DNA of 24,272 nt, from assembly GCF_000003605.2 (NCBI RefSeq), contig NW_003135834.1, forward strand, positions 308,754 to 333,025. The letters are read 5' to 3'. Every line of letters begins with the position of its first letter. Position 1 is the stretch's first letter. Below, one piece after another: positions 10,001 through 21,625 of the stretch. Position numbers and translations under genes: made by a program. Under the pieces are notes generated by a model that was not told the DNA's origin, did no database searches, and was given only the letters and a program-made list of their open reading frames with translations. The DNA comes from Saccoglossus kowalevskii. Lineage: Eukaryota; Hemichordata; Enteropneusta; Harrimaniidae.

Positions 10001-12137
10001 GACTTCCTGGGGGCTATTCTTACCTGCACGCATTCCTTTATCGATTTGCCGAGTAGGCCTAGTAGGAATATCAGTGTGTTGAAACACAGCTGTAGTTTGT
10101 AATTGGTAGTCATTTTGCGCTATTTTTACCGAAGCACGTCATTATATATACTCTAACGTCATGGAAGTGTTTCTATGTGATGGTATTGCCACGACCTTGC
10201 GTTGAAGAACTGAACGGGTGATCTGATTTACGTGTCAAAAAAAAACAAAGAGTTGTCGCGTTTTCCATCATTATATTTGTTGCTAATACCTGAATCTTAC
10301 ACTGTTTTTTGTTTTTGTTTCTTCGAATCAAAAGAATGATGACAAACTACTTAATGATTTCTTTCATTTCCGTTTTGGTTATAGTTTCAAGATCAAGAGT
10401 CAAATTCGCAATTTGGAAATGACGTCACTGTTAAAGTGCGCCCCTAAATCCTACCTCCGTTTCTACAGTGTACACAGAAACCCCTCGTTTGTATGTTCAT
10501 TGTGTACTTCCTCCTGAATATAGGGTAATAAATTATATCGTTGTCATGGTGATTAAAATTGAGTTCAGCATATTAGTGCGTGTATTAATAACTTGTCGAA
10601 TTTTGTGTTGCAAACACCGTATATTACACTCGTTGTTTAGATCGCATGGGACTCTTTACTGTAGTCTGGACTAGATGCTAGTCATATTTGACTTATTAAT
10701 CATGTAAATTTATTCTAACGCCACATTTCCTGTCGCACTTTGGCAACTATTAATCGATATAGTACGTAGGAAAAACGCCAGTTGAGTCGAAGCGCATGAG
10801 GCAGAAATGTGGTTCCTCCATACTGATTTGGCAAAGGATTATGGGATAGAAAATCAAGCCATAGGACCGATTCCTTTTTGGGAGGGGCTCATATCTTTTT
10901 TCCATAACCTGTCAACAAATAAGCCGCTTTCTCATTAGTATAAGGTGTTAGGGTTAGGTAGCCAATCACGTACAATGTTTTAAAAATGTCACCCAATGCT
11001 AGCAGCATGCTACATGTATATTCATAGGCCAATCAACGCCATGGTCCGTGACCTACTGACTGCCGAGGTGAAATATTAGCAAGGACGAATGCAACCAACA
11101 AATCGGATTATAGAATAATTCGTAAATCCCCTCCGCGGGCCAGAATTTTCACAAAAAGTATTACGTTAATACAAATATAAGAACATAATGAATTACATTT
11201 AGCATGAGTCGTCTTTTATCACGGTTATAATCAAACTAAGTATTTGAAGAATTTCTCAATTACATTTTGCTGGCTGCAATATGTATAGATATGTGCCTGG
11301 CATGCCGGTACGCGTACAGCTAGTGCCGATATCTGGTGATGTATGTGTCGGTTATCTACAATCATCGCACAGACTGGTCACGTGAATTAACGTGTTAATT
11401 TGACTTTCGAGTCCTAATAGTTTTTGATGAGAACATTTGCTGTTAGTTTCAGCTAGATGGGTACTTACATGGGCTTTCTAAACGTACTAGAGAATGTCGC
11501 ATCTGAAGAAGTAATGAGAAGAGAGGGATTAAGTTTGCACTTCTAAGATTAACAAAAAAAGTGTGATTTTTCAACTTAAGAATTCTTATTTTGTACTAAC
11601 GCTTTGTAATATATAGCCCCCTCCGAATTCTTGACTGCTTCCCATGACCACCTTTAAGTTGCATGATGTTGAAAAGATTAAGATGATATACTTTTTAGTT
11701 TTCTTAACTATCTTACGTAGTATTTCATCTTCTCTGCGCTATTATTATTATGGTTCAAACATAACATTTGGATAGGAACATGGATCACAGAACATTTTCT
11801 TGAAAAAAGGATGTCATGGAAAATGGTCCGTCAAAATTTTCAGTTTTGCTCCGACATTAAACCATTATTGTATGTAACTCGTGGAATGGGATGAAAAAAT
11901 CTGAATATTTGTAAAACATTATTTTAAATTTTATTTAATTTAGTAAGTTTACAGTATTATAATAGTTTTTTTCTCTCCATATAATTGGATTTCTCTTTAA
12001 CGATAATACACTACATAATGTGCAATGACATGCTCAGTAGTGCACTATTGAATTCGGCTCGAGTTGAAAATTTTTCCTTCTGTATTCTGAAAAAAATGCA
12101 GATTAATGTAACTATGAGTTTGGATCAAAATAATTAG

Positions 12138-12338
12138 TACTGTAAAATGAAAAATTTTCACTGGGTTTAAATTTCACTGATTTTCCATTTCAGGCATATT
12201 CACTGGGTTTTAAATTCACGGTTTTATCATTTAGATGTTGTCTTCTATGCTAAATTTTACATATTCACTGGGTTTTAATTTAGCGCATTTTCCAGTCAGC
12301 GAAATTATATCCAGTGAATAATTAATCCTTTTACAGTA
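12138..12338. mobile_element. TACTGTAAAA-ended inverted-repeat MITE with internal direct repeats
   Basis: A 201-bp element starts TACTGTAAAATGAAAAA and ends ...CCTTTTACAGTA. The outer 10 bases are perfectly inverted, and the inner part of each arm leads into TTCACTGG or its complement CCAGTGAA. If the outer TA is the target, the element is CTGTAAAA...TTTTACAG with a TA duplication, as in the Tc1/mariner superfamily. Inside, the motif TTCACTGGGTTT recurs at 12157, 12199 and 12264. From memory, TACTGTAAAA-ended elements with GGGTTTTAATTT internal repeats are common in bivalve and other marine invertebrate genomes, with CG where this copy has CA/TG. It ends 7 bases before the next element's TTAA. 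Confidence 0.75.
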
Positions 12339-12349
12339 TTGTTATTTAA

Positions 12350-12620
12350 AGGGCGGTGGTTGTCACGCTGCGCATGTGCGACATTTTTGTTGATAAACAT
12401 TGATTCACAAGTATGAGGTTTGACCCGGGCGCGATTTGCACAAATTACCTTCGGTGACTCCTTCGATACCTTCCAATCACCTAAAAAATACCTAATTAAA
12501 GCTAGGTAACGTCTCAGTTTGTACTCTTTGATGTGCGCAACAGTCAAAGTCGCCATCTTTGTTTATAGGAAACCCATATACTAGTATCTTGCGCATGCGT
12601 GGCGCGACGACTACCGCCCT
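12350..12620. mobile_element. TTAA-flanked inverted-repeat MITE, long subfamily, intact copy
   Basis: A 271-bp element lies between TTAA at 12346-12349 and TTAA at 12621-12624. The left end begins AGGGCGGTGGTTGTCACGCT and the right end reverse-complements to AGGGCGGTAGTCGTCGCGCC; the inverted repeats extend about 32 bp with six or seven mismatches. The interior includes TTGTTGATAAACATTGA, a CCCGGGCGCG patch, GGTAACGTCTCAGT and CGCCATCTTTGTTTATA. It has no transposase; the minus-strand open frame across it has no recognisable domain. The TTAA duplication suggests piggyBac-type mobilisation. This is the best template for the gapped copy at 13860. Confidence 0.85.
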
Positions 12621-13586
12621 TTAAATTGAGATTAAACATGTAGTAGTACGAATCAAACTACTTTACTCAAGATGCTAGTTGGACGAAATGTGTTATGTTA
12701 AAAATTAGGAAGTCACATTCGATTTTCCTGCATTGAGCACCAGCTCGGTCCCGAGATTGTCTGTAAACTGTTATTCCCTGGTCGCAAGTAAGTAAATGAT
12801 CCACATGTACACTATTTTATCCGGTGCGTAACTTTCAAAACGCACGCGTTTTAAATATTTATATTAGTGCTCTGAAACACCATCATTTGTCGGCTTAGAG
12901 TAAGCAGCATTTCGTACGGTGCGGCGATTCAATAATTTATAGCAAATACGCCGAGAGTATATCCGTAGGAGACGTTGTTCTTAGCCATCTTGGCGCCAAT
13001 TTAAAAGTCAACCATCCACAAAATAGATTCATTTGTAGTCTACGTTAGTCAACAGAAAATATTTGATCTAAACTAGAAGCCATGTGACATTTTGTACGTT
13101 TGGTTCAAAAGTGAGATAAAATTCAGTGAAAATGACAGAAAATGTGAACAATATTTTCAAAGGTTAATAATGAAACGCTAGCGATATTGTACCGTGATTT
13201 TTTGGTTATTTATAAATGACCAGTACACAGTAATTGTTTCGCCGCGCCCAAAATATGACGAGACGCAGAACGTGTGACAAAATACAGTAAACAAAGGACG
13301 ACGTGTTGGAGAATGAAGTATAAGATCACAGCAAGGATTCACGTGGGTATATTCAACTTTTGGCGCGATTTACACGTTATTCGCACGAGGCATTTTGATA
13401 TCATCGAAGAGTGAAAAAAGATGTATTTGTGATATAATTACGATTATCCCATCTGTATTAAAATTAAATCGAAAAAAGTTCTTGGTGTTAGAGAAATCGG
13501 ATGACATTTATCATATCAAGATCATATCCCTCATTTAGTCAAGCCAACCTGACACCGTCAAACTAGAGTTCCAGTTATTAATATAT

Positions 13587-13666
13587 TACATGGTCGCATA
13601 TCGCCCATACGTGAGTCCACGTGTAATACATGGTCGCATATTCGTCAACTGGGAATCCAGTCGTCA
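13587..13666. repeat. short direct duplication, period 40
   Basis: TACATGGTCGCATAT occurs at 13587 and again at 13627. The bases between and after are alignable but diverged, so this looks like an old 40-bp tandem duplication with two copies. Confidence 0.6.
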
Positions 13667-13859
13667 GATGTGTAGATGGAGGAATATCTTCCTCGTACAC
13701 TAGTTACTTAAGGCCATTAAATCACTCATTTTAATATGTTTCTTAAGTTTTTGTTGCAGTTGAATACGTGATAATATTAGCAATAAGATAATATAAAGAT
13801 ATTTCGTTTTCGACATTGTGAAATTCTTTCGTTTTTATACAAAACAATACAGTATTTAA

Positions 13860-14082
13860 AGGGCGGTAGTCGTCGCGCTGCGCATGTGCGACATTTGTGT
13901 TGATAAACATTGAGTTTNNNNNNNNNNNNNNNNNNNNNNNNNNNNNNNNNNNNNNNNNNNNNNNNNNGGTAACGTCTCAGTACAGTATGTACTCGTTAAC
14001 CTGCGCAATAGCCAAAGTCGCCATCTTTGTTTATATAAGTCCCATATATCTCGCGCATGCGTAGCGCGACGACTACCGCCCT
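13860..14082. mobile_element. second long-subfamily TTAA MITE, interrupted by an assembly gap
   Basis: This is the same element as at 12350-12620 in the same orientation, between TTAA at 13856-13859 and TTAA at 14083-14086. Its 32-bp inverted repeats (AGGGCGGTAGTCGTCGCGCT at the left end) differ from each other at only two positions, so it looks younger than the first copy. Shared interior blocks are TTGATAAACATTGA, GGTAACGTCTCAGT and GTCGCCATCTTTGTTTATA. Fifty N replace the middle. Taken at face value the copy would be 223 bp, 48 shorter than its relative. Confidence 0.85.
13918..13967. other. assembly gap, 50 N
   Basis: Exactly 50 unknown bases lie inside an inverted-repeat element. The round number suggests a placeholder or rough estimate. 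In the intact paralogue the matching interval between ...AACATTGA and GGTAACG is 101 bases, against 54 here including the N. Confidence 1.
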
Positions 14083-14690
14083 TTAACCAAGTAAAATCAT
14101 ATTTATTAAATTTATTGATTATACATGTCATTTAGTTTTGTTCAGTCATAATTCAAGATATTAACAAGTAGAATATAAAGCGTATAGCCAATTATCTTTT
14201 TATGTAACATTTTTGTGTAATCGGTAATTAAAATTATCATTGGCGTGCATACGGAATACATCGCGTTATGAATTATTCTTCATATATTTCAGTATTTATT
14301 TGTTAAAATCAGTTCTTTTCACCCCCCTCAAAAAAAACGAATCTCATAATTTCGAACCGGAAAGTCTTTATCGTAGTTTTTATTAGACCTCATACTTGAT
14401 GTTTTTGAACGTTCACTGCGCTGACTATATATTAAAATATGGCGTGGCACGATGTGTGTAGTTGCAACCCCCAAAGGTTAGGTTCATGTGTTTTAACCAC
14501 GAACACGTGTAAACGGACAGTTGTCTAAAGTTGAAATCCACGACGAAAAGAAAAGCGAAACTGAATGTAACAATGTGCAATAACCGAGTGGTCCGGGCAA
14601 ATTAAATGTGATTTACAAAGGCACGGTGCATGATCGGTCGATGACAACTGAGTCGTTGCTGAATATTCAGCGCTTCTATGGTGATATTGA

Positions 14691-14704
14691 GTTTCCATAG
14701 TAAC
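14691..14704 (+). promoter_or_regulatory. RFX X-box-like motif
   Basis: GTTTCCATAGTAAC fits the X-box consensus RYYNYYATRRNRAC at every position. RFX factors use such sites in ciliary, neuronal and secretory-cell genes. It lies mid-intron, so if functional it would act as an intronic enhancer. A 14-base degenerate match can arise by chance in 24 kb. Confidence 0.3.
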
Positions 14705-15660
14705 ACTCACCGCGTAGTATTGAAGGAATGCGTCACCCGTGGAGATAATAGGCTGCAACTACGACAGGAAAAGGCGAGCCATATAACATTCAGTCAATCA
14801 CCTCGACCATCTTTCGAAAAAGGTATGGGTATGGGATTTAATTCGGTGACGAAAAATCAAAGATTTTAGGTAGACTTGATGTTTGATATTGAAAAAGAAG
14901 AAGAACAAACCCTCCATCAATTGTCTTATAAAACACATCGATCGGGTAAACCATTGACTTTATGTCACAAGGTATGACAGCAACAATTAATTACGCAGCT
15001 CCTCATTCCAATCTGGCGATGAAACGAGCACTACTTTTAATGGAAGACGTTGTTTGGCAATCACGGCACTCCATCAATTGAAGCCTGTCAATGGCAGCTT
15101 CCGCGTCACATTGTAACGGGAACACAGTCAAATCAAAGTACCTATGCTCTATATATTGACGGCCATCCGTTAAAGGCGAATTCGTTGCGCACATGGTTCA
15201 TGGTTTAGTTTGGTTGGATTTAACTGCCATTGCAAATTGAATTGTATGAAAAACAAGAGAACAGGTTACCTTGTTGTCGTTATAGTACCAATTTGATTGA
15301 AATTTGATAGAGACCCCGGTCTTTTGTATTACTCAGGCTCGACACCTTTATCAGATATGGATCAGATCAGCAAAAAACTTGATTGTATGATTTTTTTTCA
15401 ACGAATTGCGAAGAATATGTACTGTAACTGTGTCCAAATGTTGGCCACAGTTATGGCCTGATTTTGTTTGTATTTGACTGTGATTCGTATTTCATTTGCT
15501 AACAGTGTAATGTTTTTCAATGACGCGTTCGCCTGTTCATAATTGCATACTAGAACAAAGATAAATCGTGAAATATTTCCCAAAATACTAGTAGTTCGCG
15601 AATATTGAGGCTATTGAATATTTCACATACTAGTCCACGGACTTCAACAAAGCTATGAAA

Positions 15661-15772
15661 ATGGTCACAGAGTGCAGCGTGTAATTTCGTGTAAATTAGA
15701 CAATGTATTTTACACGCGCTGTATATGTCGCATGGGACCCACATTGAACGTGATGCATTGTCACGATACGTG
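15661..15772. mobile_element. diverged relative of the short TTAA-type element
   Basis: The core AATTTCGTGTAAATTAGACA and the following TGTATTTTACACGC are nearly identical to the core of the element at 4384-4508, and GTATATGTCGCATGGGACCC matches its GTATACGTCGCTATAAGTCCC. The two ends (GGTCACAGAGTGCAGCGTG at the left, TTGTCACGATACG at the right) are decayed and no TTAA pair is preserved. Core conservation with decayed ends marks an old copy of the same subfamily. Confidence 0.65.
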
Positions 15773-16620
15773 CTTGATTGTATAATTCATTATTTGTTCG
15801 GAAAGAAAGCCCCATTGGCCCTTATTACATACACTAGTAATTAACCCACTATGTAAGACCTTCCCTACCTATAAATAGACAATGGAATAGTCTACAAACT
15901 TTAAAGCCCAATATTTGACGGTCGCGAGTCAAGAGCGTGTTACCAGCGGTCACCGTTGAGGGACGGTGCAGCGGCCTTCTAAAAACGCTCAAATGTTTCA
16001 TAAAAATAAAAATTCTCCCTCCGTTATTTTAACACCAGTTTATAAACAAAATGTGCTCTTTTCAATTGGAATGCACATTTCCCACTTCTAAGAAACAAAA
16101 TCGAATGGTTATAGAGGTAACAACTGCACACAACTGCAATGGACAGCACGTCCGCGCAGTTACGCGTGAAAGGATGGCTTGTAAGTGATATAGTAATTCT
16201 GATTTGTACATTTCGCTTCTATTCAAAATGATGACCGTGTGTTCTTCATGAAAGTCACGTAGCTCGCGTTTATTGACACGCCGCGTATTTTGACAAAACG
16301 ACCCGATTGAATAGAAAATGCCTTCTGACTGGTTTTATTGCTTGTTTCCCAATGACAATCAGACACAAACATTACTGTCAATTTTGATTACAATAAATTC
16401 ATTACCGATGCTGCATTCGTCAAAAAGTAACGCGATTATTACGTCCGTTACTGTATTGCGTGCGAAACAACGTAACCTTGCTTTATTGTTTGTCTATTGC
16501 CAGCATGGTATCAACAATTGAAATAGCGAAGGTATTGAACATTTCCGTATGTGGAATGTCGTCATTAGTTCGTTTGTATTAACCTCGCAACAATAACATA
16601 GAAATATCAAAGCAGGTATA

Positions 16621-16841
16621 TCATCTAACCAGCCACTTCGTCCATTCAACCTCCGGCCGCCCACCCTTCCATTCATCCACCCCCTCAATCCATCCATTCA
16701 CTGGCACTCATCCATTCACTCGAGCCAGTCCATCCATCGACTTTTCTCCATCATTGACGGACCCACCCACCCATCCATCCATCCATCAATCCATCCATCC
16801 ATTCATCTATATATTTATCCATCCATTCTACCATCCTTCCT
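16621..16841. repeat. imperfect (CATC)n / (CCAT)n tetranucleotide tract
   Basis: Repeated CCATCCATCCATT blocks are interrupted by unique bases. The purest part is 16762-16800. It is strongly strand-asymmetric: the plus strand has almost no G for long stretches, so it is pyrimidine-rich apart from A. Confidence 0.9.
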
Positions 16842-18800
16842 AAGATGTATAACAATAGCTACCCTTACCGGTAGAGTGATGTTGAAAAACAAGATACGAG
16901 CTCTGGGCAGCTAAAGTAGAATAATGAACACATCCTCGCACATTGAGTCTTTTCCCCGAACGATTATTTTGTCAAAGTACCGATTAGAAGAGATATTATG
17001 CAATTATGAAAAAAAAGATAAGAGAATATAATCGACTCTGTATTGTATCTAATTTTTATAATTAAAAATAAATTAGAGAAAATATACCGTTATTAACACT
17101 GGGTAGTACAGCTGTATTTAATATTAAACTCGTTCGCGGATACTCAGATTTCTGTGATTTTTACACCATAGTTTCATTTTATGTTGTTTTTCACAAAAGT
17201 CACACACCGTATCGGAACTACTACTACCTAAACAAAAATTGCTAAAAACCATGAAAATGCCCATACTTATTCCATTTAACACTGTAGGAAAACGATCTCG
17301 TCATAACTGAAAATATCATTTGGGAAAAATAGTAATGAGTAATTCCGATTGTAATTTAGAGATTTCTTATTCAGTTTTCATGAAATAATGCTTTTACATA
17401 GATTCCTATGAAATTTGTTCTAAAAAAACCTAATCTTTTTTCTACACAATTTTTTTCCTGAAACCACGATTCGTTCTGGGTAAAAACACTCAAAATGCTA
17501 TGACATATATATTATTAAGTAGCACTTTTAAAACATAATATTGTGATAGCGTTTTCACCCTATTTAATAGGTTGAATTACCTGCGAATGGCCTTAATATA
17601 TTACGTTGAAATTCCAGGCATGCTTCTAATTCCGGGAGGGAATTTAACACACTTTGCTCATAAACTAATGCAAATATTGCACCATAGAACGAAGTAATGC
17701 TATTATAAAAAAGATCGGAATGACTCCGTACTGGGATGTCTTGTAAACGTATATCTTATCCAATAATATAACACTAATGGATTGCTAACAGTTCGCAATG
17801 TGCATAAACCATCGGAATGCTCAGTTGGATGACCCGCGCTTCAAATATCTGCCTTCCGTGCCAACTAGAAATGGCAGGGTTAATAAGTAACGTCGACACC
17901 TTTCGTTTATCATCGTCAACAAAAATAATGTAATAGAGAAATATTGAATTCAATTAGTACTCCTCAAATCCCGTGGCACTTTATTTACCACGGCGCCGGG
18001 CGCGCGAAATGCATGCAGTGGATTTATTTCTAATTAACGTTGTAGCCATGTTGGATTTCGATAACACTCTCGAGAATTTGAGCGACATGGAATTTATATG
18101 AAACATGATTACGATGTCTATTTCCGTGGTTAAAATTCTTTTCACGTATTTCAGGTGGTACCATTCATCGCGGATTCCTGCGTGAACACTTAAACGCGCA
18201 CATTACACATATTTGTTTTATGATAATGACATGTGTTCACTTTGTGCCATTTATTGCCCGTATGTAAACGATCATTTTCCTTCGAACGTAAAAACGGGGC
18301 ATTGAAAAGCCATAGCGTCGTAGTAGCGTCAAAACAGCGCTCGGGATTCGACGTATTTGTGGAGTGTTTTCAAACCAAATAAAGTGCTATACACATTTGA
18401 TGATGTTCAATGTTGATCTAGTAAAGGTAACTTAACGCTGTTTTCTCTGTGGAACATCGGTATTTGGACATAGAGCTATAAAAAAAATGTGAATCAAATT
18501 TCAAATCAAATTATTCGATTCGGCGCCTTCCACGCGTTACGCGAAATCTTGCGGTGAACGGAAATTACATATCTAGTGTCTCCCAATTTCAAACCTATTA
18601 AAATAACCGCAAAATAAAGAAAAACAAAAACTAATGTTCTGGTTAATAAGGATCAACTTTTTGGAGTGGTGTCACACTTGTGTTGTTTCATCATAATGAC
18701 GTTTTCTCAAAGTGCGACTGATTATTCGTAGACTTGCATTTGCACGGAATTTTGAGATTCCCTAGAATCAGCAGATATTTATAATCGTTAAAACCTTATA

Positions 18801-19057
18801 GAATAGAATAGAATAGAATAGAATAGAATAGAATAGAATAGAATAGAATAGAATAGAATAGAATAGAATGGAATAGAATAGAATAGAATAGAATAGAATA
18901 GAATAGAATAGAATGGAATGGAATGGAATGGAATGGAATAGAATAGAATAGAAGAATGGAATGGAATGGAATGGAATGGAATGGAATGGAATGGAATGGA
19001 ATGGAATGGAATAGAATAGAATAGAATAGAATAGAATAGAATAGAATAGAATAGAAT
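18801..19057. repeat. pentanucleotide satellite, (GAATA)n with (GGAAT)n blocks
   Basis: About 51 pentamers cover 257 bases. The order is a long GAATA block with one early GGAAT unit, a short GGAAT block near 18913-18937, a few GAATA units, a break GAAGAATGG near 18952, a long GGAAT block to about 19012, then GAATA to the end. The plus strand is purine-rich with no C. The GGAAT unit equals the human satellite II/III motif. The opposite strand's open frames (YSILF and HSIPF repeats) are period artefacts. Confidence 0.97.
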
Positions 19058-19134
19058 ATATACAGTGTATTTGCCACCCCATCATGATGATGTCCTTGTT
19101 TGAGCCTGCGTGTCTGGGATGTAGTCTAACTCAT

Positions 19135-19184
19135 AACACTATTTTTCACCGACTATCGTAACACTATTTCTCACCGACTACCCA
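19135..19184. repeat. 25-bp tandem duplication
   Basis: AACACTATTTTTCACCGACT followed by ATCGT is repeated at once as AACACTATTTCTCACCGACT followed by ACCCA. There are two copies with few mismatches, so it is recent. It lies 77 bases after the pentanucleotide tract. Confidence 0.85.
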
Positions 19185-19511
19185 CGGTATATTCAAGAGT
19201 GTCGCCTGACAGGTTTTGACGTCGTCGTCCTTTATTTGTCCTTTGGGAAGGAATTGGCTCTTACTCTACCGGGGATCATGTATTAGTTGAGTGGCATAGT
19301 TGTAGTCAGCTTCAATATAGCATGTCACTACAAGACACTCTGGGGACCACTGTGGTCAGTCAAGCAATCGTGAATGATCCGAATACAAATCGAATCCATT
19401 TCTTTAAAAAACATAGTAATTATTAATGCAATACCGCGAGCTGTTGTTTTTAAATAATATCATTGGTGTTTGCTTTTGATCGATGTTTAGAGCAAATTAC
19501 GCTGTCGTGTA

Positions 19512-19540
19512 GCAACCATAGCAACCGTCGCTATAGTAAT
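19512..19540 (+). promoter_or_regulatory. tandem near-consensus X-boxes
   Basis: GCAACCATAGCAAC (19512-19525) and GTCGCTATAGTAAT (19527-19540) each match RYYNYYATRRNRAC at 13 of 14 positions and are separated by a single base. They are followed directly by TAATTAA-like homeodomain sequence (GTAATTAAC). Two adjacent RFX-type sites are less likely by chance than one. No function is shown; an intronic enhancer of the Rab26-like gene is the natural guess. Confidence 0.35.
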
Positions 19541-21625
19541 TAACAAGTTTTTTAATGGTAGCGTCGCTGAGTGTGAACGCTCATAAGATCATCTATCTAA
19601 TTTGCATAGTTTACTCTTAGTATAAGAACAAACTAGAATACAGTTCACCCCTTGCTCAGAATAGAATCGCGCAGATGAGAATGAAATAGATGGCATTTTT
19701 TGAAGATAAACAAACCAGGATCCTAAAGGGCCAATTATCCTCGTCTTAGCATGTGGTAATTACTACATTATAGATAGTGAATTATAATCCGAGCCGCCTC
19801 TGCAGTTGTTCTCATCTTTACTTCGTTAATTTCCAACTCTCACGAGACTACAAAACAATATCCTTTAGTAGTTCATCTCAATTCGCCGTAATCATCTGAC
19901 TGTTAGAAAAGGTGGACTGATGATTGTTAGGGATGGCCATCATTTCTGAGAGAGAAAAAAAAATAGAAGATAAATTAACTACATAATGAAGAGCGCGTGA
20001 CTTGCACATCTTAGAACACGAACCATTAGAACAGTACACGCCCGATAAAGAAATATGTGATCTCCCCTACTAGGTGCCTCGCCGAGCAGGAATAAGGGCC
20101 CGTCCCTTAATTGAACCCAGTCACGCACGGATGCTTATCTGAATGGTGTCGACTCTACCATTAGATTAACTACTGAGATATGGAATAGCACAATGGAATG
20201 TCATCAATTCACCGTTTTAGTGAAAGCTAAATGGAAATCACGGTGAACATATATAGGACATTGTGACTGTGTGATAGAAGACACCGTATTTCTTAGATGC
20301 AATTATAAAACGATTAACAAATAGAAACACGTTTTCACTAAAAAGGAATACATTAATCTGAACGTGTATACCCGGATCTATTTGAATCTATTTTTTTTTT
20401 GTTATTGAACAAGTCTTTTAAAAAGTATATTGCGGCATTTGAAAATAAAGAGCCCGAACTATTTTTTTTTTTGATATCACCGACCTTTCGTTTTAAAATG
20501 GTTGAAAACTATTTTGAGTGTAACGTGTTCTGAACAATACTACATGTAATGGCATTAGATATCAAACTGTTCGCAATCATTTACAAAATTTGATAGCTAT
20601 TTATTGAAGAGAGCTCAGTCGCATAATTGAAAAGTATTGATTACTATTTTGCATAAACATGGCTTAGTGTGTATGATAAAATTTACACATTAATAGTCAT
20701 TGATGGATGGTAAAGATGATCCCCAAGTTTTGTCCAGAGTCACGTATTTTAATCTTGCATTTTATAAAGAATAACGACATTAAACCAGACACATATTTCT
20801 TCCGTCAGCTCTTTGTGTGCATTGAATGAAATGTCTAACAGCAAATTCCAGCTTTGCTTGAAAAAATCAATTTTCCCATTCAAAATAAAAATATTCAAAT
20901 AGTCCATTGGTATCAACATGACAGGAAACAATGTTGTCCTATGTGGCTTTGTGTTCTTGCAATTAGAGCACAAAGTGGTAAATCAGATACACTTAATAAT
21001 ATTACAAGGACAGTTGGAAGGTGAAGCAATTACTGAAACCTGATTTCAGCGATAACTAAGAGAATTCGGTAAATGATGCATTTTTTTCTGTAGCATCAAG
21101 TGTTGTAATTTTTCCGGAAAATACTCCTGTTTTAGGTGTGATACGGATATATTAATGTAATGGAGTCGGTGCAATCGGTTGTAATATTCCCTAACGCTGA
21201 CATCATAGATTAGGTCACGTGGGAGACAGATAAGATAACTGCCTGTATATAATCAGTTCGTGTAAATGAGGAACACTCTGTACGTCATCGTCACCATACC
21301 AACCCTAATATCCTGGTACTGATTTTTTTTTTTTTTGAAGTTCTGGAAACGATCACAGAAAGATGTTACAACTGTGAAATTGCATTTTCGCTTTGTGTGT
21401 TCTGTAGAAACACTGACGCTTGCTCTAAGCATCGTAAATTCCGGGAATAAGGACTTTGGATTTTGTACAGTTAACTAACAGAATTCCTGAAATGAATAAA
21501 TGAATATTATTATCCATATCTATGTATGATGATAACCTATACATGTATCCTAAATTTACCAAATAATGTAATGATATTATTATACCGAATACATGTATAT
21601 TTCTTTCATTTTCTATTTTCCACAG

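Larger units (their letters stand above)
2567..21625 (+). other. intron 1 of the Rab26-like gene (about 19.06 kb)
   Basis: The intron runs from gtacgc at 2567 to a pyrimidine-rich acceptor, ttctattttccacag, ending at 21625. Both boundaries are phase 0. Its content is AT-rich sequence with the simple repeats and transposon remnants listed separately. I looked for other exons or nested genes and found none: open frames are 60-90 codons, low in complexity or without recognisable domains. Stretches where I see nothing beyond short A/T runs and minor duplications are 2567-3069, 3092-4069, 4513-5257, 5516-6215, 7071-12137, 12625-13855, 14087-15660, 15773-16620, 16842-18800 and 19185-21625, apart from the motifs and short repeats given their own entries. 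Confidence 0.72.

Noticed and set aside
12305-12556. 83-codon minus-strand open frame
   Set aside because: It lies across the end of one MITE and the interior of another, and has no transposase motif.
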